A program made the position numbers and the translations under genes. Of a stretch of 64,000 bases of DNA, positions 1 to 11,340 are shown one piece after another. Location of the stretch: NCBI GenBank assembly GCA_036971715.1, contig JAVHJL010000011.1, positions 1,302,001 through 1,366,000 on the forward strand. The letters run 5' to 3'. The notes below the pieces were generated by a model that did no database searches, was not told the origin of the DNA, and was given only the letters and a program-made list of their open reading frames with translations. The stretch comes from Arthrobotrys musiformis. Its lineage: Eukaryota; Ascomycota; Orbiliomycetes; Orbiliales; Orbiliaceae. Numbering within the stretch: position 1 is the first letter of the stretch; every line of letters starts with the position of its first letter.

Positions 1-700
1 ACCGGGCAGCATGTAATATATGGCAGTAGTGGTTATTAGCCGAAGCAAATTCCCGGCTGCAGTTTGTCTCCTTGTCTCTTTCTGCATCTCATCGCCCTTC
101 TCCTGATTCTTATTGACCCAACATCGTACCACTGCTACTTATCCCTCGACGCATGATACTTTGCTATACCTCCCTCCCCTCTCATCCATCCATACATCCA
201 ATACTAGCGTGCATATTATTTTTATTGGTTCCGTGTGCGGGTTAGCGTCGACTCTCTTCCCTCCCATATTCACCAGGCTGGGGGCCCATCTCACTGTGCA
301 GCTCTGCAGTCTCAGCCAATACCGGCTTAACGCGTTTATTCACACCTTATTTTCCAGTGTTTTTTTCGTGACTTGACGGAAAATCGAAGAGAGAAAAAAA
401 GAAAATGTCGGGCGCCAGGACTTCGTTTGTATGTTCTTCTTTTCCTTTTCCTCCTCTTCCTCCTCCTCCTTCCATGCTCTCTCGTACATACGTGCTCTCC
501 TCCACCTCCTCCCCCGGTCGTCTCAAGTGTCCCGTCTGGTTCCTCTCCCGCGATATCGCCTGTCACGTTTTTCGTATGCACTGTTTTTTTTAGATTATAA
601 ATTTTTTTGCCCCCCATCCAATACTTTTTTTTCTTAAATTTATTTAAATATACAAGGAATTTAAACACACAAGGCCGCTGTATCTCTTAGCTCTGCGGCA
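1..700. other. 5' flank without a supported gene
   Basis: No open frame here looks like a real gene. The stretch around 430-560 is strongly pyrimidine-rich on the plus strand and 590-660 is AT-rich with T runs. This fits the promoter and leader of the plus-strand gene starting at 701, although part may be the end of a gene lying outside the window. Confidence 0.4.
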
Positions 701-2159
701 ATGGCTGTCCCGCTCGTACATACCCACCATCCCCTAACCCACATCTACATTCCCTCATATGCTAATTACCACGGGATGGAAAAAATAGTATCGCCGTGAC
801 GGCCAATCGCGTCGCGCAGTCCGTAATCAGCAACAATTCGACCACGATGTCTTCGAAGGTCTCCCCATCCGCCGATGGAACAAACAATGGATGTGGTTCG
901 CCAAAAAGAACGTCCCGCCCCCTCCTCCGCCCGAACTCCCACTCCCGAAGGAAACGCATCTGTTAACCCCGATGTCGCAAACCCTCCTCAAAGCCGCGCG
1001 AAACGGGACGTTGGGGAAACCGCAGGATGAGGAGGATGCGGCTCTAGCTGAGAAGAAGCCGACGGGGAGTACGCGGTTATTCATGACGAATAAGTGGACT
1101 GTGATCCCGCGTGAGGATGAGCCTGCGGAACCGGAGTATTTGGGACGGCCGCCGGATACGTTTAGTAGGCATAGTAGGTTGGTGAAGAAGAAGGTTAATG
1201 GGAAGGTTGTTATTGTTGAGGAGGAGTTGGAGGATGTGTACCCTGAGGTTCCGGTTGTTACTGGGGCTGTTGCGGTTGATGGGGCGGCTGTGGGGGCTTC
1301 GCCTGCGCATCCGGTTAAGAGACGGCCTCCGCCGCCGAAGAGGAAGCCTGGGAGGGGGAGGAAACCGGGGTTTAAGAAGATGGTTACTTTCTCTGAGGAT
1401 GGGAGGGCTTTGCCGACTGGTGAGGGACATGCGACGCCTAGTGGTACAGCTGGGAATGGTGGGGAGGGTGAAGGGGATGGAGATGGAGAAGGTGAAGGTG
1501 AAGGTGAAGGAGAGGGTGAGGGTGAGGGCGAGGGTGAAGGGGAAGATGATGTTGAGATGGGGGATGCGGAGGATGGAACTCCTGATGATCAAGATAATGA
1601 CGGGGAAGATGGGGAAGGGGATAATGATGCCGAAGCTACTCCTTTCGAGAAAACGGCGACTCCAGAAGTTGCTGCCGCTGCTCAAGTTAAGAAAGAGGGG
1701 ACCATCGAACCTATGGATCTAGCATCGCCCACCCCAGCGGCCGCTGCTGCTATTATCCCCCCAATCGCCGAGGTTGTCGAGGCAAAGGTCAAATCTCCTA
1801 CTCCCGTCGCGCCCGCTGCGGAGGTCAAGGAATCTACACCGGAAGACGCTCCCGCCGCTGCACCGGTTGTAGAAACAGAGCCCTCCGACGATGCCGTCGC
1901 CGCCCCAGAACCTACTCCTGCTGTCGAAGCCCCGGGATCGGCAGAAAAGAGTCCAACACCCCCTCAAGCCGCCGCCGAGGAGGAAAACCCGACCAGTCCA
2001 CCGGTTAACCCTCTAAAGCGCAAGTCTCCACCAGACGAAGGGGAAGACGAACTGATCGATAAAGATCTGGAGAAGCACGAAGTTTCGATCGAGGCTGCTG
2101 TCGCAGAGCGAGAGAGCCACGATGAGACGTTGTCGCCTGCCCCCGCTGCTTCGACTTAG
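701..2159 (+). CDS. Acidic, proline/alanine-rich hypothetical protein
   Basis: I propose exons 701-715 and 789-2159 (461 residues). A downstream ATG at 891 opens the same frame, but the frame stays open back to an AG at 788. It joins in phase to an ATG at 701 through a 73-nt intron with a GTACAT donor and a GCTAATTA-like branch site. The added N-terminus (YRRDGQSRRAV, FEGLPIRRWNKQW) looks like a folded conserved motif, which supports the extension. The rest is low complexity: a proline run (PPPPPP), a basic patch (KRRPPPPKRKPGRGRKPG) resembling an AT-hook or nuclear localisation signal, a long Gly-Glu alternation near residues 230-255, then Pro/Ala/Glu-rich sequence. I do not recognise a family. 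A nuclear, chromatin-associated role is possible but only inferred from composition. Confidence 0.75.
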
Positions 2160-2664
2160 ATGATTTTTGGGTCGTTTTAAGGCGTTTACTCATGGGATAC
2201 TTATCACTTTTTGGGTAATATAATTTTCTTTGTTATAATTATATACTTTGGCGGCGGCGATGGTTGTATTATGTTCTACGTTAATGTTACTTTTTTGTTA
2301 CAGCGATGGATGCGAATCCTCCCTTCTCTTCTCTTCTTCTATGTTTTTTATAGTCTTCCTTTGTTCTTTCGGAGATGCATATGGTCGCTAGATGGGACTG
2401 GGAGGTTTATGGTTTTCAAGAACAATAGATAATTCTCTATGAAATGATGCATCGATGCAGATGTAATGATATATTTTATTCCCCCAAAATACTCCAAAAT
2501 CCACTCGCTCTTTCCCAATAAAAGAAATAAGTCCCGATGTAGCTACTATTTTGCCATACCGGCAGCCCAAGGTATCATACAAAGAATAAAGAATTGCAAA
2601 CGAAAGACAAAGAATGAGAGTTGACTAAACCCCAACGGAGACAAATACACACCCCCCGTCAAAT
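2160..2664. other. Convergent intergenic region
   Basis: This AT-rich spacer lies between two convergent genes, ending at 2159 (plus) and 2665 (minus). It holds T-rich stretches that suit 3' untranslated regions. I see no further gene. Confidence 0.4.
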
Positions 2665-3117
2665 TCATTTGCAGCTCCCGCATTCCGGGCCTCTGACGGA
2701 ATCGACGGTACCCAAGCGTCTACCCGGTCCACGGGGATCTGGTCTTCCGGCGTTACCGCCGAAACCCGTTGTGCCGCCTGAGCTGGAGGAACCGTTGCCT
2801 TGGAGGGCGGCGTTGTTTTGGGTTGCGAATGAGGAGGATTCGGCCGAGCCGTAGGAGTCGAACTGTCCTTTTTGTCAGTATATAATACGAATCGTCTTGT
2901 TATAGAAAGAAGGGCATACGGAGAGGAGGGTGACGAAGTAGAGGCCGATGAATTGGATTGCGGACTCGGAGAAGCGGGTGAGTCTTGTGGTCAGCGGGGG
3001 GCTGTTTATTCATGCGGGATTAGTATGAGGCTTAAAGAAGTGAGAACAAGTGGATGGAATGGCTGACCTCTGCATGGTCTGGCCGTTGGCGATGTATTGT
3101 TTCTGTGGAGGAGACAT
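2665..3117 (-). CDS. Selenoprotein K-like small ER membrane protein (Cys form)
   Basis: Three exons on the minus strand (3117-3068, 3001-2920, 2862-2665) give 109 residues, with all splice phases consistent. The layout matches the selenoprotein K/G family: a short N-terminus containing YIANGQ, one hydrophobic segment around residues 33-46 (IQFIGLYFVTLL), then a Gly/Ser/Pro/Arg-rich tail with GPGRRLGTVDSVRGP. Animal SelK carries selenocysteine near the C-terminus. Here the tail ends ECGSCK with ordinary TGC codons, so it is a cysteine homologue. SelK family members sit in the ER membrane and act in ER-associated degradation and protein palmitoylation; that role here is inferred. The gene is divergent from APC5, with about 400 bp between the start codons. 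The family call rests on layout and short motifs, so it is moderately sure. Confidence 0.65.
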
Positions 3118-3519
3118 ATTTATGCTGTTGTTCCCTTTGAAGTCTTTGAAGTATCTGGCTTTGGGGGGGTTTTGGCGGTGGTGATGTATTGGTGATGGTT
3201 GATGTTGATGTTGATGTTGATGTTGGTGATGAGATGGAGAAAGAGATCTGGCGGTTTGGTCGCACCAACTTTCCACGCGCCACAAATCCAACTCTCCAAC
3301 AACCTCACTTCAACCTCACAAGTAAGTGCCCCCACAGAACATCGCGACCAATCGGCTGCTACAGGACTGGCTAACGATGGGTAGATATCAGATACAGCTT
3401 CGAGGCGGATATACCATCAATTGGCCTGCTGTTACCTGCTGCTCGAAGGTGGGATTCGAACCATGCGAGATATCGATACCGGTCGATAGCTATAGCTTCA
3501 GCAGCACGGCTACTTCATA

Positions 3520-5920
3520 ATGCAGAACCATGGAGCGGCCACCCGCCCTCCTCGAGACCCCACCACCGGCCGCTACTTGACTCCCGGCAAGCTGGCTCTC
3601 CTCGCCCTCATCTCTCTTTACACCGAGAACCGTATCCCCTCTCCCTCCATCATCCCCGTCCTCACCTTCGTCCTCCAGCACCTTATTGCCAACCGTGGTC
3701 AACTCTCCACCCAGAACTCCCCGCCTCCGGCAGCAATAAGCCTCGAGTCCCTTCAAAAGCTCACAATCCAGGAACAATCTGCCGTCACAGGACGTACAAT
3801 CTACGACCTCCTTCTTAAAAAGTTGTGGGAACTAAACTCCTACGACGCCCTCCACGACTTCGTCGTAAACCTAGAATCCTTCCTCGCCGACCCAAAACAA
3901 GCCGATAAAACATACATCCGTAGCGATGGCGACCGTAGCTTCTTCACCAGGAACAGCGTAATCGGTGCTTTCATCCGTCGCGCGACGCTCGAGTTCTCAC
4001 GCATGCCGTTCGCAGAGGCGATCCAGCTCTGGCAGGGGTTCATAGCCTACCGCGAACCCACGTTACCGCAATGGAAGAAACGGAATTTGAGTCTGGCGCA
4101 TTCGACGGGTATGATTGGGACCGTGGATACTTATAATGATAAGTTCCTTGCCGGGTTACCCATCGATCATCCGCTCGTTCGTCATCTCTACGGGGCAGTT
4201 GATGATATGAAACTCCAAGGCGAAAGGGCACACGGCATGGTTTCCGTCGATGATGTTGAAAAGCTACTGGAGTTTCAGGTGGACTGCATGCAGCGCCTTG
4301 GTACTCGTGTCCCCGAGACGATGCAACTGCAATTAAAGGCCATCTTGGATAGCAGGGCATCCAAACCAAATCTCCAATACTACGTCGAATTCCTAAACGC
4401 CTGGAGATCAGGCGACTACCAGGGTTCCTTCGAGTGCCTACACCAATACTTCGACTACACGATGCACACCCGCGAACGTACATTCTACCAATACGCTCTG
4501 CTGAATCTAGCGATACTACAGGCGGACTTTGGGTGTAACAGGGAATCGATCCTAGCCATGCAAGAAACCGTGAATACCGCCCGCGAGAATAAAGATGTCG
4601 CGTGTTTGAATTTCGCGCTGTCGTGGTTGTATCATTTCCACAAAGCGCACCCGCAGGATTGTCCTGAAGTCATAGCGGCGAGGATGGAGAGGGAGTCGCT
4701 AAGTTTTTTGAAGGTGAAGGCGAAGGAGAGCGGGATGCATCATTTACAATCCATGGCGCATTTATCGGAAGCCAAACAGGCGCTTTCCGGTGCCGAGTCG
4801 TTGGGGTTTGCGTTTGAGAGTATTCTTAGGAGTTCGCATTTGAATGTGTCGAAGGGGATTCAGAATGCGTTCGGGTCGCAGATGATACTGCAGTCGTCGG
4901 TGTGGGGTCGGTTGGGGGTTAGTTATGCAGCTATGCTGGGTTGTGAATTATTCGTGACGAAGTACCGGAAGAATTCGCCGGTGGAGGATCTGGTGAGGGC
5001 GCACTGTCGGACGGCGTTTTTGATCGCGCAGAAGGGGAGGTTCGAGGAGGCGTTGGAACGGTTGGAGAATCTTGATGCGGAGAGTTTGAGGACGCTGAAG
5101 TATCATCAGTATTGGGCGACTTATGGGGGGTTGATTCGGCTTAGGAGGGAGTTGTTCCGGTATTTTCTCTCCCCCCTTTTCCTTCTTTTTATCAAAATTA
5201 TAGTCTAATATGGGAATATACAGTGGCGACTTCGCAGCAGCAGAATACAACCTCCAACAGCTCCTCGCAGCCACAAGCACGGAACCAGACTGCATCGTCG
5301 AAATCCAACTTTGCAAAGTCCAACTCCACATGGCCCGGCGCAATTTCTCGGAAGCACTGGACCTCCTCAACAATTTCGCCGAGGACATGGAACGTGATAA
5401 GGGGGATATAGGATCCAGGCTTAGGGTCATGCTGTATAAAGCCCAAGTACTCGCAAAATGCGGGAGGGCGGTTAAGGCGCTAAGTCTGACGCTGAGGGCG
5501 GCAGCGATAGCCTGGAGGGCAAAACTGTTGGTGGTGCTGTACTTTGCCAACGCCGTGCTGGCGAATATATTGATACAAATGCACGAGTATGCTGTTGCCT
5601 ACGCACTGCTGGATTCGATCATGCCGCAGATACTGGAGTGTGAGGATGCGCAGCTGAATGGGATATGTTTGGGCATCCTCGCCGACGCGCAGGTGGGTCT
5701 TGCGGGGAGGGAGGTGAACGATAAGAAGAAGCGGGCGGAGTTTTTGGGGAGGGGGCTGGAGATGTTGGATAAGTGTTTTGCGGAGTATGGGAAGTTGGGG
5801 GATAAGGGGATGCAGGCGGAGGTGATGAATAAGAAGGCGAGGGTGCATAATATACTGGAGAATAAGGAGTTAAGGAACGAGGCTGCTGCGACTTGTATTC
5901 AGCTGAAGAAGGGGGGTTGA
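3520..5920 (+). CDS. APC5: Anaphase-promoting complex subunit 5
   Basis: Two exons, 3520-5159 and 5224-5920, encode 778 residues. The 64-nt intron has a GTATTT donor and TATACAG acceptor and splits an Arg codon. The N-terminus (LTPGKLALLALISLY) matches the start of fungal APC5. Around residues 285-380 lies the diagnostic APC5 block (YFDYTMHTRERTFYQYALLN, then ESILAMQETVNTARENKDVA and LSWLYHFHKAHP). The remainder is TPR-like helical repeats. APC5 is a scaffold subunit of the APC/C ubiquitin ligase, which drives cyclin and securin destruction in the nucleus. The length is normal for fungi. It is divergent from the selenoprotein-K-like gene. APC5 is a known neighbour of MAT loci in several Pezizomycotina, of interest because an alpha-box gene lies further right in this window. 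Confidence 0.95.
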
Positions 5921-6379
5921 TCCTCTTTCTTCTCGTATTACTTACCGGCCGGCTCGATCCTTACCCGAATTTATAGACGGGCTACCTAAGCACGACTTTG
6001 AATGGCTATTGGAGAGGGGGTCTAGCAGTGAGAGGGAGCATTTACTGGCGTTTCTTTTTCTCTCTTCTTCGAAGGAGATATTTGGATTTTGTGCATTAGA
6101 GCGGGCGTTTTATATCACCTACTTAGATACTTTAGACAAGACTAACTTAGACCTCTGTCTACATACTATAAATCCCACCTTTGGCTCTCTCTTTAAATCT
6201 CCTACGATATGAAGCTTTGAAATCGCTGGCGAATACAACAAAGCCGTGTGTTGACGTTGTAGTCAAGCTATCCAACAACCAAGCTCAAAGCTCCATCCGA
6301 TATCAAAACCTCAAATACCAAAAACCATCACCAACCTCAACCCCACGGACCCAAAGAAGGCGGGAGGGGGTACGTAAAA

Positions 6380-6948
6380 ATGAACGCCCTATCCGGCTGC
6401 GTAGCCTCCCTGATGCTCTCCACCGAAACCCTACAATCCACAATCGACACCCTCTCAACAGCGGTGGAAGACTACCCTCGCGTCAGCAAAATCCTCTCTT
6501 CGAACCGCGTACGTCCCCCCCCCTTCTACAACTCATATATAAAGGCTAATAGTATGAGCAGCACTTCGAATTAATCTCCGCCGGAGAACTGGCGACGGCG
6601 CAACACCTCCTCTCCTCGACAATACAACCCGAAACCGACCGTCTCCTCCGCGAGACCGAAAAGGCGATTCATAAACTGGCGTTGAAGGAGCGGAAACTCA
6701 TCGCTGATGCTGAGTTGCTCGAGACTCGGATTGCGAATAGCCTCAAGAAACCGGTCGAGGTGGTGCAGTACGTAGAACCTAAGGAGGAAGAAGAGGAGGA
6801 AGATGCGAAAGAGGAGGCGAGGAGTGAGGAGGTTTTGAGGAAGTTGAAGGCGCAGAGGCAGAGGTTGGCGTATGCGGTTGAGAGGATGGAGTTGGAGAAG
6901 CGGCAGAAGGAGATGTTGGTTAAGAAGAGTTTGAGTTATAATGTTTGA
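6380..6948 (+). CDS. SPC19: DASH/Dam1 complex subunit Spc19
   Basis: Two exons (6380-6508, 6562-6948) give 171 residues; the 53-nt intron is phase 0 with a GTACGT donor. The N-terminus (NALSGCVASLMLSTETLQST, then PRVSKILSSNR) and the start of exon 2 (HFELISAGELATAQHLLSS) match Spc19, including the conserved HFELIS motif right after the intron. The rest is a charged coiled coil with an acidic Glu run near residues 120-135. Spc19 belongs to the fungal DASH ring, which couples kinetochores to spindle microtubules. It follows APC5 on the same strand. Confidence 0.88.
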
Positions 6949-7594
6949 TATCATTCATTGTCATCGGTGGTAGTATCGATGAGGAGGGGAGGTTCTACAC
7001 TTTGGCGGGGGGATCACGATATACTACTGGGGGTGGTTGGTTTGAAGGCTTTTTTTGAATTGTGCGAGCATATGATACCCTTTACTTTTAGCATCGCTAA
7101 TATATAATCCAAGATATACAATTACTCCAACAACCCTCTTATATAGGGCCGAGGCGTGGTTCTACGGTTCAATGGCCAGCATATATGTGTATGGGAACCA
7201 AGAAAAACACCAGCGTATCCATGAATTGATAAAAACCCCCATAAAAAGGACTAGAATGTACATGACAAGTGGTAGTAATAGCGGTTGCTCTAGGATATGT
7301 GCGATCCTCAAAGCTCATTATCTAGAGGGAGGTCATAAGAGGGTGGACTTTTCTTTTCTCAGCGTCTGAAATGATAACCGACTGAGGAGTAAAAAAGAGG
7401 AGGAGTAGGAGGAGGAGGAATAATGATCATGACGACAAGAAATCGGTATCATGCATTATATAATGATAAAAGCGGGAAAAAAGGTGGACACAGAGAGTAA
7501 TAATAAGAAATAATGGACACAAAGGAGGTGAATAAAAAAAAAGGAGAACCCGTGGAAGGAAAATACAAAAGGCGCCCAGGAAATTATGGAAAAT
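6949..7594. other. Convergent intergenic region
   Basis: Spacer between the ends of SPC19 (plus) and the L37 gene (minus). It contains purine-rich stretches near 7385-7430 and 7495-7565 that would be CT-rich in the L37 3' untranslated region. No gene seen. Confidence 0.4.
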
Positions 7595-8331
7595 TTACTC
7601 GGCCTTAGCAGCCTCTGGAGCACCGGTCTTGGTTGGTCCGCGGGCGTTGTGTGGAGCACCGGTCTGGAAACCGTTCTTGAACCGTCTGCTGACGGTCTTG
7701 AGGTATCTCATTCTGCCGGTGCCGGTGGTCTTTCTTCGCTTGGCCTTCTCGGACCAGTTGTCTATAACATACAAGTCAGCATGACGGGGTCCCTTCTGAT
7801 GGGTTGGTTCGAATATCGATTGGAGGTCAGGTCGTACACTTTCTTGTCTTAGCAGCTGGGTAACCGCATCTGTAAATCGCCATGTTAGCATCGAAGGACC
7901 CGAGTGTGTATTCGAGAAAGATGGAACGTACGATGCACAGGTGTGCTTCTGGACGTGAAGCGACCTTCGTCCGCAGCGACGGCACAGAGTGTGCGATTTG
8001 TTCTATAATCCCATCCAAAGCCCATCAGCATTTCCGTCCCCATATTGAAGTCATAGCCTCTCAATCCCCCCTCTCCCTCTCTGCTCTTCCTGTATCTCCG
8101 TATTTCTCTCCAAATCCACCCATAATTTCAGTATCTCGGTGCATCCTTCAATATATCCTCCTCTTAAACCAATTCCAACCGTCCAAATCTTGAAATCCAT
8201 TGATTCCCTCCCCTTGGAGAACAAATACACAGAGCAGAAGAGCGAGAGAGAGAAGGACTGAGCATCGCCAGGTGAATCTATCCAGGTGTACTAACGTGGC
8301 GCTTGCCGAAGGAGCTGGTTCCCTTGGTCAT
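7595..8331 (-). CDS. RPL37: 60S ribosomal protein L37 (eL37)
   Basis: Four exons on the minus strand (8331-8296, 8002-7932, 7869-7838, 7761-7595) give 101 residues, all in phase. The start MTKGTSSFGKRH, the zinc-ribbon cysteines in TLCRRCGRRS and HTCASCGYPAAKTRK, and the tail NWSEKAKRRKTTGTGRMRYL are textbook eL37. The first intron is long (293 nt), usual for fungal ribosomal protein genes where the first intron follows closely after the start codon. The C-terminus is slightly extended (GAPEAAKAE) relative to the usual ~92 residues. It acts in the large cytosolic ribosomal subunit. It lies downstream of the S9 gene on the same strand. Confidence 0.97.
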
Positions 8332-9088
8332 TTTGTCGGATTATGAGACGGGAATTCGTTTCTGTAAAACCAATAAAAAAAATCTTTTGTCAGAGTCGAT
8401 GGATCAAATTTTGACGGGTTGAAAAAACTTCGAGGAAATAGTTACATACGGGAGGGTCGTCGAAGGGGGGTTTGTCGATGGGGATTGGGGATTGGTCGTC
8501 GATGGGGGTCGTCGGGCTGGGTTACCTTTCGAGATCAAATTTGGGTGTTGAGAACTTTCCCACACTTTTGCTGGGCGTTTGTCCCGTTTGGTGGCAGCTG
8601 CTTGTTGTGCCCTAATGCTCACGTGACCGATAAGATAAGGGCATCGTCCGGCAACACTTTCCCCTTCTTAGGCCGTTCTTGAGTTAGTGGGCCGTTTACA
8701 ACAGAATTTTTGGAGGTATATATGAGACTTTCGATATTTTTACGGGTTCAGATATTATCACGAAGCAGAAGAGAGAGATTGGAGTTATTTGTTTGTTCAT
8801 GTAAATTCTCCAGCCTGTGTGACTAAATATCAGGCTGAATTTTTTTGTTTGCGGTGTCATTGACCTTCACATATGGACATTAGAACCGTTATAATGCGGG
8901 AGGGAAAAAAAACACCCGTTAGACAAAAACCCCATGTGCCCCAGCATAATAAAGAGTAGCTTCTAAAAGGAAAAAGATAAGGGCGTTGTGTGAGGGTGAG
9001 TGTGAATTATGATATACATAAGAAGAATAAGGAAGAGAAAAATGCTTCAAGGAGGGACAAAAGGACGACAAGAAGAGGGGCGAGGCGT
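8332..9088. other. L37 promoter region and S9 3' flank
   Basis: About 750 bp between the L37 start and the S9 stop on the minus strand. It should contain the L37 promoter and leader and the S9 terminator. No open frame here has protein-like composition. Confidence 0.4.
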
Positions 9089-10144
9089 TTATTCCTCATC
9101 CTCCTCGTCACCGCCCTCACCACCCTCACCGGCCTTGCTTCTCTTTCTCTTGGTACGACCGGCACGGCCGCCACCGAAGGGCGAGGTCAAGGCGAAGTCA
9201 ATGTGCTTCTGGGAGTCAAGACGAACAACGAACGATGGGACGTTGACGATTTGCTTTCCGACACTGTTATATCGACATCAATCTGTTAGAAATCGTGCTA
9301 AAAAGGGACAATATATATATATATAGAGAGAGAGAGAGAGGGAGAGAGGATAGACCACATACCGGATGTGACGTTGACGGATGAGGACACGGGCATGATG
9401 TATCGACTTGGCCAAACCAAGCTTGTAAACCTGGGTTTGTAATCTTCGCTCCCTATTCACATCGAAAACACCCAATTAGTATTCCATTTACGGCAATAGT
9501 ATCATCTAGTTTTTTGTTTATCAAGACGAGTGAGAACTCACAAGAAATCTTCAATCTTTAAAGCCAAGACGTAATCGAGCTTCATACGGGAGTCATCGAG
9601 AATACCGGCACGGACCAAACGTCTGATCAAAGCGTTACCTTCGAACAGACGCTTGGGGTCCTTCTCGTCGAGGGTAAGAAGCTGACGGGCAGCACGACGA
9701 ATCTTGGACAAGGTCTATTTGTTCGAGAGAAAAAGCGAGCGTTAACCAACAAGTCATCATAATGCCTTAAAGGCATAAGAGTGGACTGTATGGGCTGAGA
9801 AGTATAAGTTCTCAGGGCGGGTCATTCAACGTACGAGCATGACACGCCACACTTCACGCTTGTTTCTGAGACCGTATTCACCAACCTATGCAATCCCCAT
9901 TGTTAGTACATCTGATCTGATCCGACATCTTCACACAAGGTAGAGGTTTTGGAGGAATCTTAGAAATCCCGTTTCCTGCAACGTACGATCTTCAATTCGG
10001 AGTCCAAACGAGCGGACTCGAAGGGACGACGGGGGACCTTGTAGGTCTTGGAGTAGGTTCGTCTGTAATGATATCCATCGTCAACATTCCTGCCGTTCCC
10101 AATTTCTGTAGATGGCGGAAATAGACTTACGGAGCGCGAGGCAT
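9089..10144 (-). CDS. RPS9: 40S ribosomal protein S9 (uS4)
   Basis: Six exons on the minus strand (10144-10131, 10062-9987, 9885-9835, 9714-9542, 9452-9363, 9263-9089) give 192 residues with every phase consistent. The first exon is only 14 nt (MPRAP). Key sequence includes RTYSKTYKVPRRPFE, EYGLRNKREVWRVML, the S4 RNA-binding part LGLAKSIHHARVLIRQRHIR, and a Gly/Glu/Asp-rich C-terminus ending in EEDEE. This is eukaryotic uS4, a small-subunit protein important for decoding accuracy. It is divergent from RPL21 with 377 bp between start codons, so the two probably share a promoter. Known in other ascomycetes as a gene close to MAT. Confidence 0.97.
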
Positions 10145-10521
10145 GCTGGATGGTTAGTAAGGGCCTGGGTACTGGAGGGGTATATGGTCGTGAATGGGAG
10201 AGATGAGGTTTGGAGATTGAAGATCTGGAGATTCTATCGAATGTTGGGTGCCCGTTCGCCTAACCGAAAATTTGTGCAGGACAAAAAGACAGTCACTTTG
10301 CTGCCCTGATTGGACTGCCCGCTAGGCCCAAAGGGGAAAGGTCGCCAAGACCGCACACCAATTTGTCGACAACACCAAAATCGATTCTCTTGCTGAGCTG
10401 CCACGGCCGACTTCAAACATCTCCAATCCATCCATCGAATCGACAAACCATCGACAGTCCCCCTACCCCCCCGGCTATACCGAATCTCTCCCGTTTCCTC
10501 ACGACATTCTAATCCGACACA
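10145..10521. promoter_or_regulatory. Shared S9/L21 bidirectional promoter
   Basis: The 377 bp between the divergent start codons of RPS9 and RPL21 must hold both promoters and leaders. A CT/C-rich tract precedes the L21 start (about 10455-10515). I did not identify a specific factor-binding site with confidence. Confidence 0.6.
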
Positions 10522-11340
10522 ATGGGTAAATCAGGTACGGACAGACAACTTGAGTTTTTTTTCCGACTTGGAGAGGAAGAGGAAGAGGTGGAGGGGTGAT
10601 GGTGGTGGTGGAAGAGAATTGATTGATGAAGAAGAAGTGATTGTTGGACTGGAAGCTAAATGATGATGGATCGATAGGTGGTCTCCGCGCTGGTACTCGC
10701 TATGCCTTCTCCCGGGGCTTCAAGAAGACGGGAATGATCTCCCTGTCGACATACCTCCAGCAGTACAAGGTATATAATATTCGATATGGATACATACATG
10801 CACACACGAAGGAATGATGGAAGTCTGATGTTTTATGGAATCGCTATTAGGTTGGAGATATCGTCGATATCAGGGCCAACGGTGCCCAGCAGAAGGGGTT
10901 AGTCACATCCTGCGCCGCTGTCCTCCCGTCCCTCTGTCTCTATTTAGACAGAGGTGGAATATATAGATATAAGAAGAGAAGGGCGGAATGCTAACGATGC
11001 GATGTATAGTATGCCATACAAGGTCTACCACGGAAAGACCGGTATCGTCTACAACGTTACCAAGTCCTCCGTCGGCGTCATTGTCCACAAGAAGGTCGGC
11101 AACCGCTACATCGAGAAGCGTGTCAACATCCGTATCGAGCACATCCACCACTCCAAGTGCCGTGAAGAGTTCGTCCGACGGGTCAAGGAGAACGCTGCTA
11201 AGAGAAAAGCAGCCAAGGCCAACGGCGAGCACGTCCACTTGAAGAGACAGATCCCTCTCCCAAGGGAAGCCCACACAGTCAAGACAGCCGACAACCTGCC
11301 CCAGACCATTGTTCCTATCCCATACGAGACAACAATCTAA
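10522..11340 (+). CDS. RPL21: 60S ribosomal protein L21 (eL21)
   Basis: Four exons (10522-10534, 10678-10769, 10851-10897, 11010-11340) give 160 residues, all in phase. The first exon codes only MGKSG, typical of intron-early fungal ribosomal genes. Recognisable sequence: TRYAFSRGFKKTGMISLSTY, VGDIVDIRANGAQQKGMPYK, and VYHGKTGIVYNVTKSSVGV, ending with IVPIPYETTI. It is a structural large-subunit protein and is divergent from RPS9. L21 is also reported among MAT-flanking genes in dimorphic ascomycetes. Confidence 0.97.

Noticed and set aside
1077..1685. 202-codon minus-strand frame
   Set aside because: It is the antisense shadow of the Gly/Glu-rich coding sequence of the plus-strand gene; its Ser/Thr/Phe/Ile repeats mirror that composition.
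3405..3505. tRNA-like T-loop (GGTTCGAATCC on the minus strand) with flanking GCTGCT/AGCAGC complementarity
   Set aside because: The T-stem does not pair, no D or anticodon arm fits and the spacing is too short, so a functional tRNA cannot be supported. A decayed tRNA remains possible.
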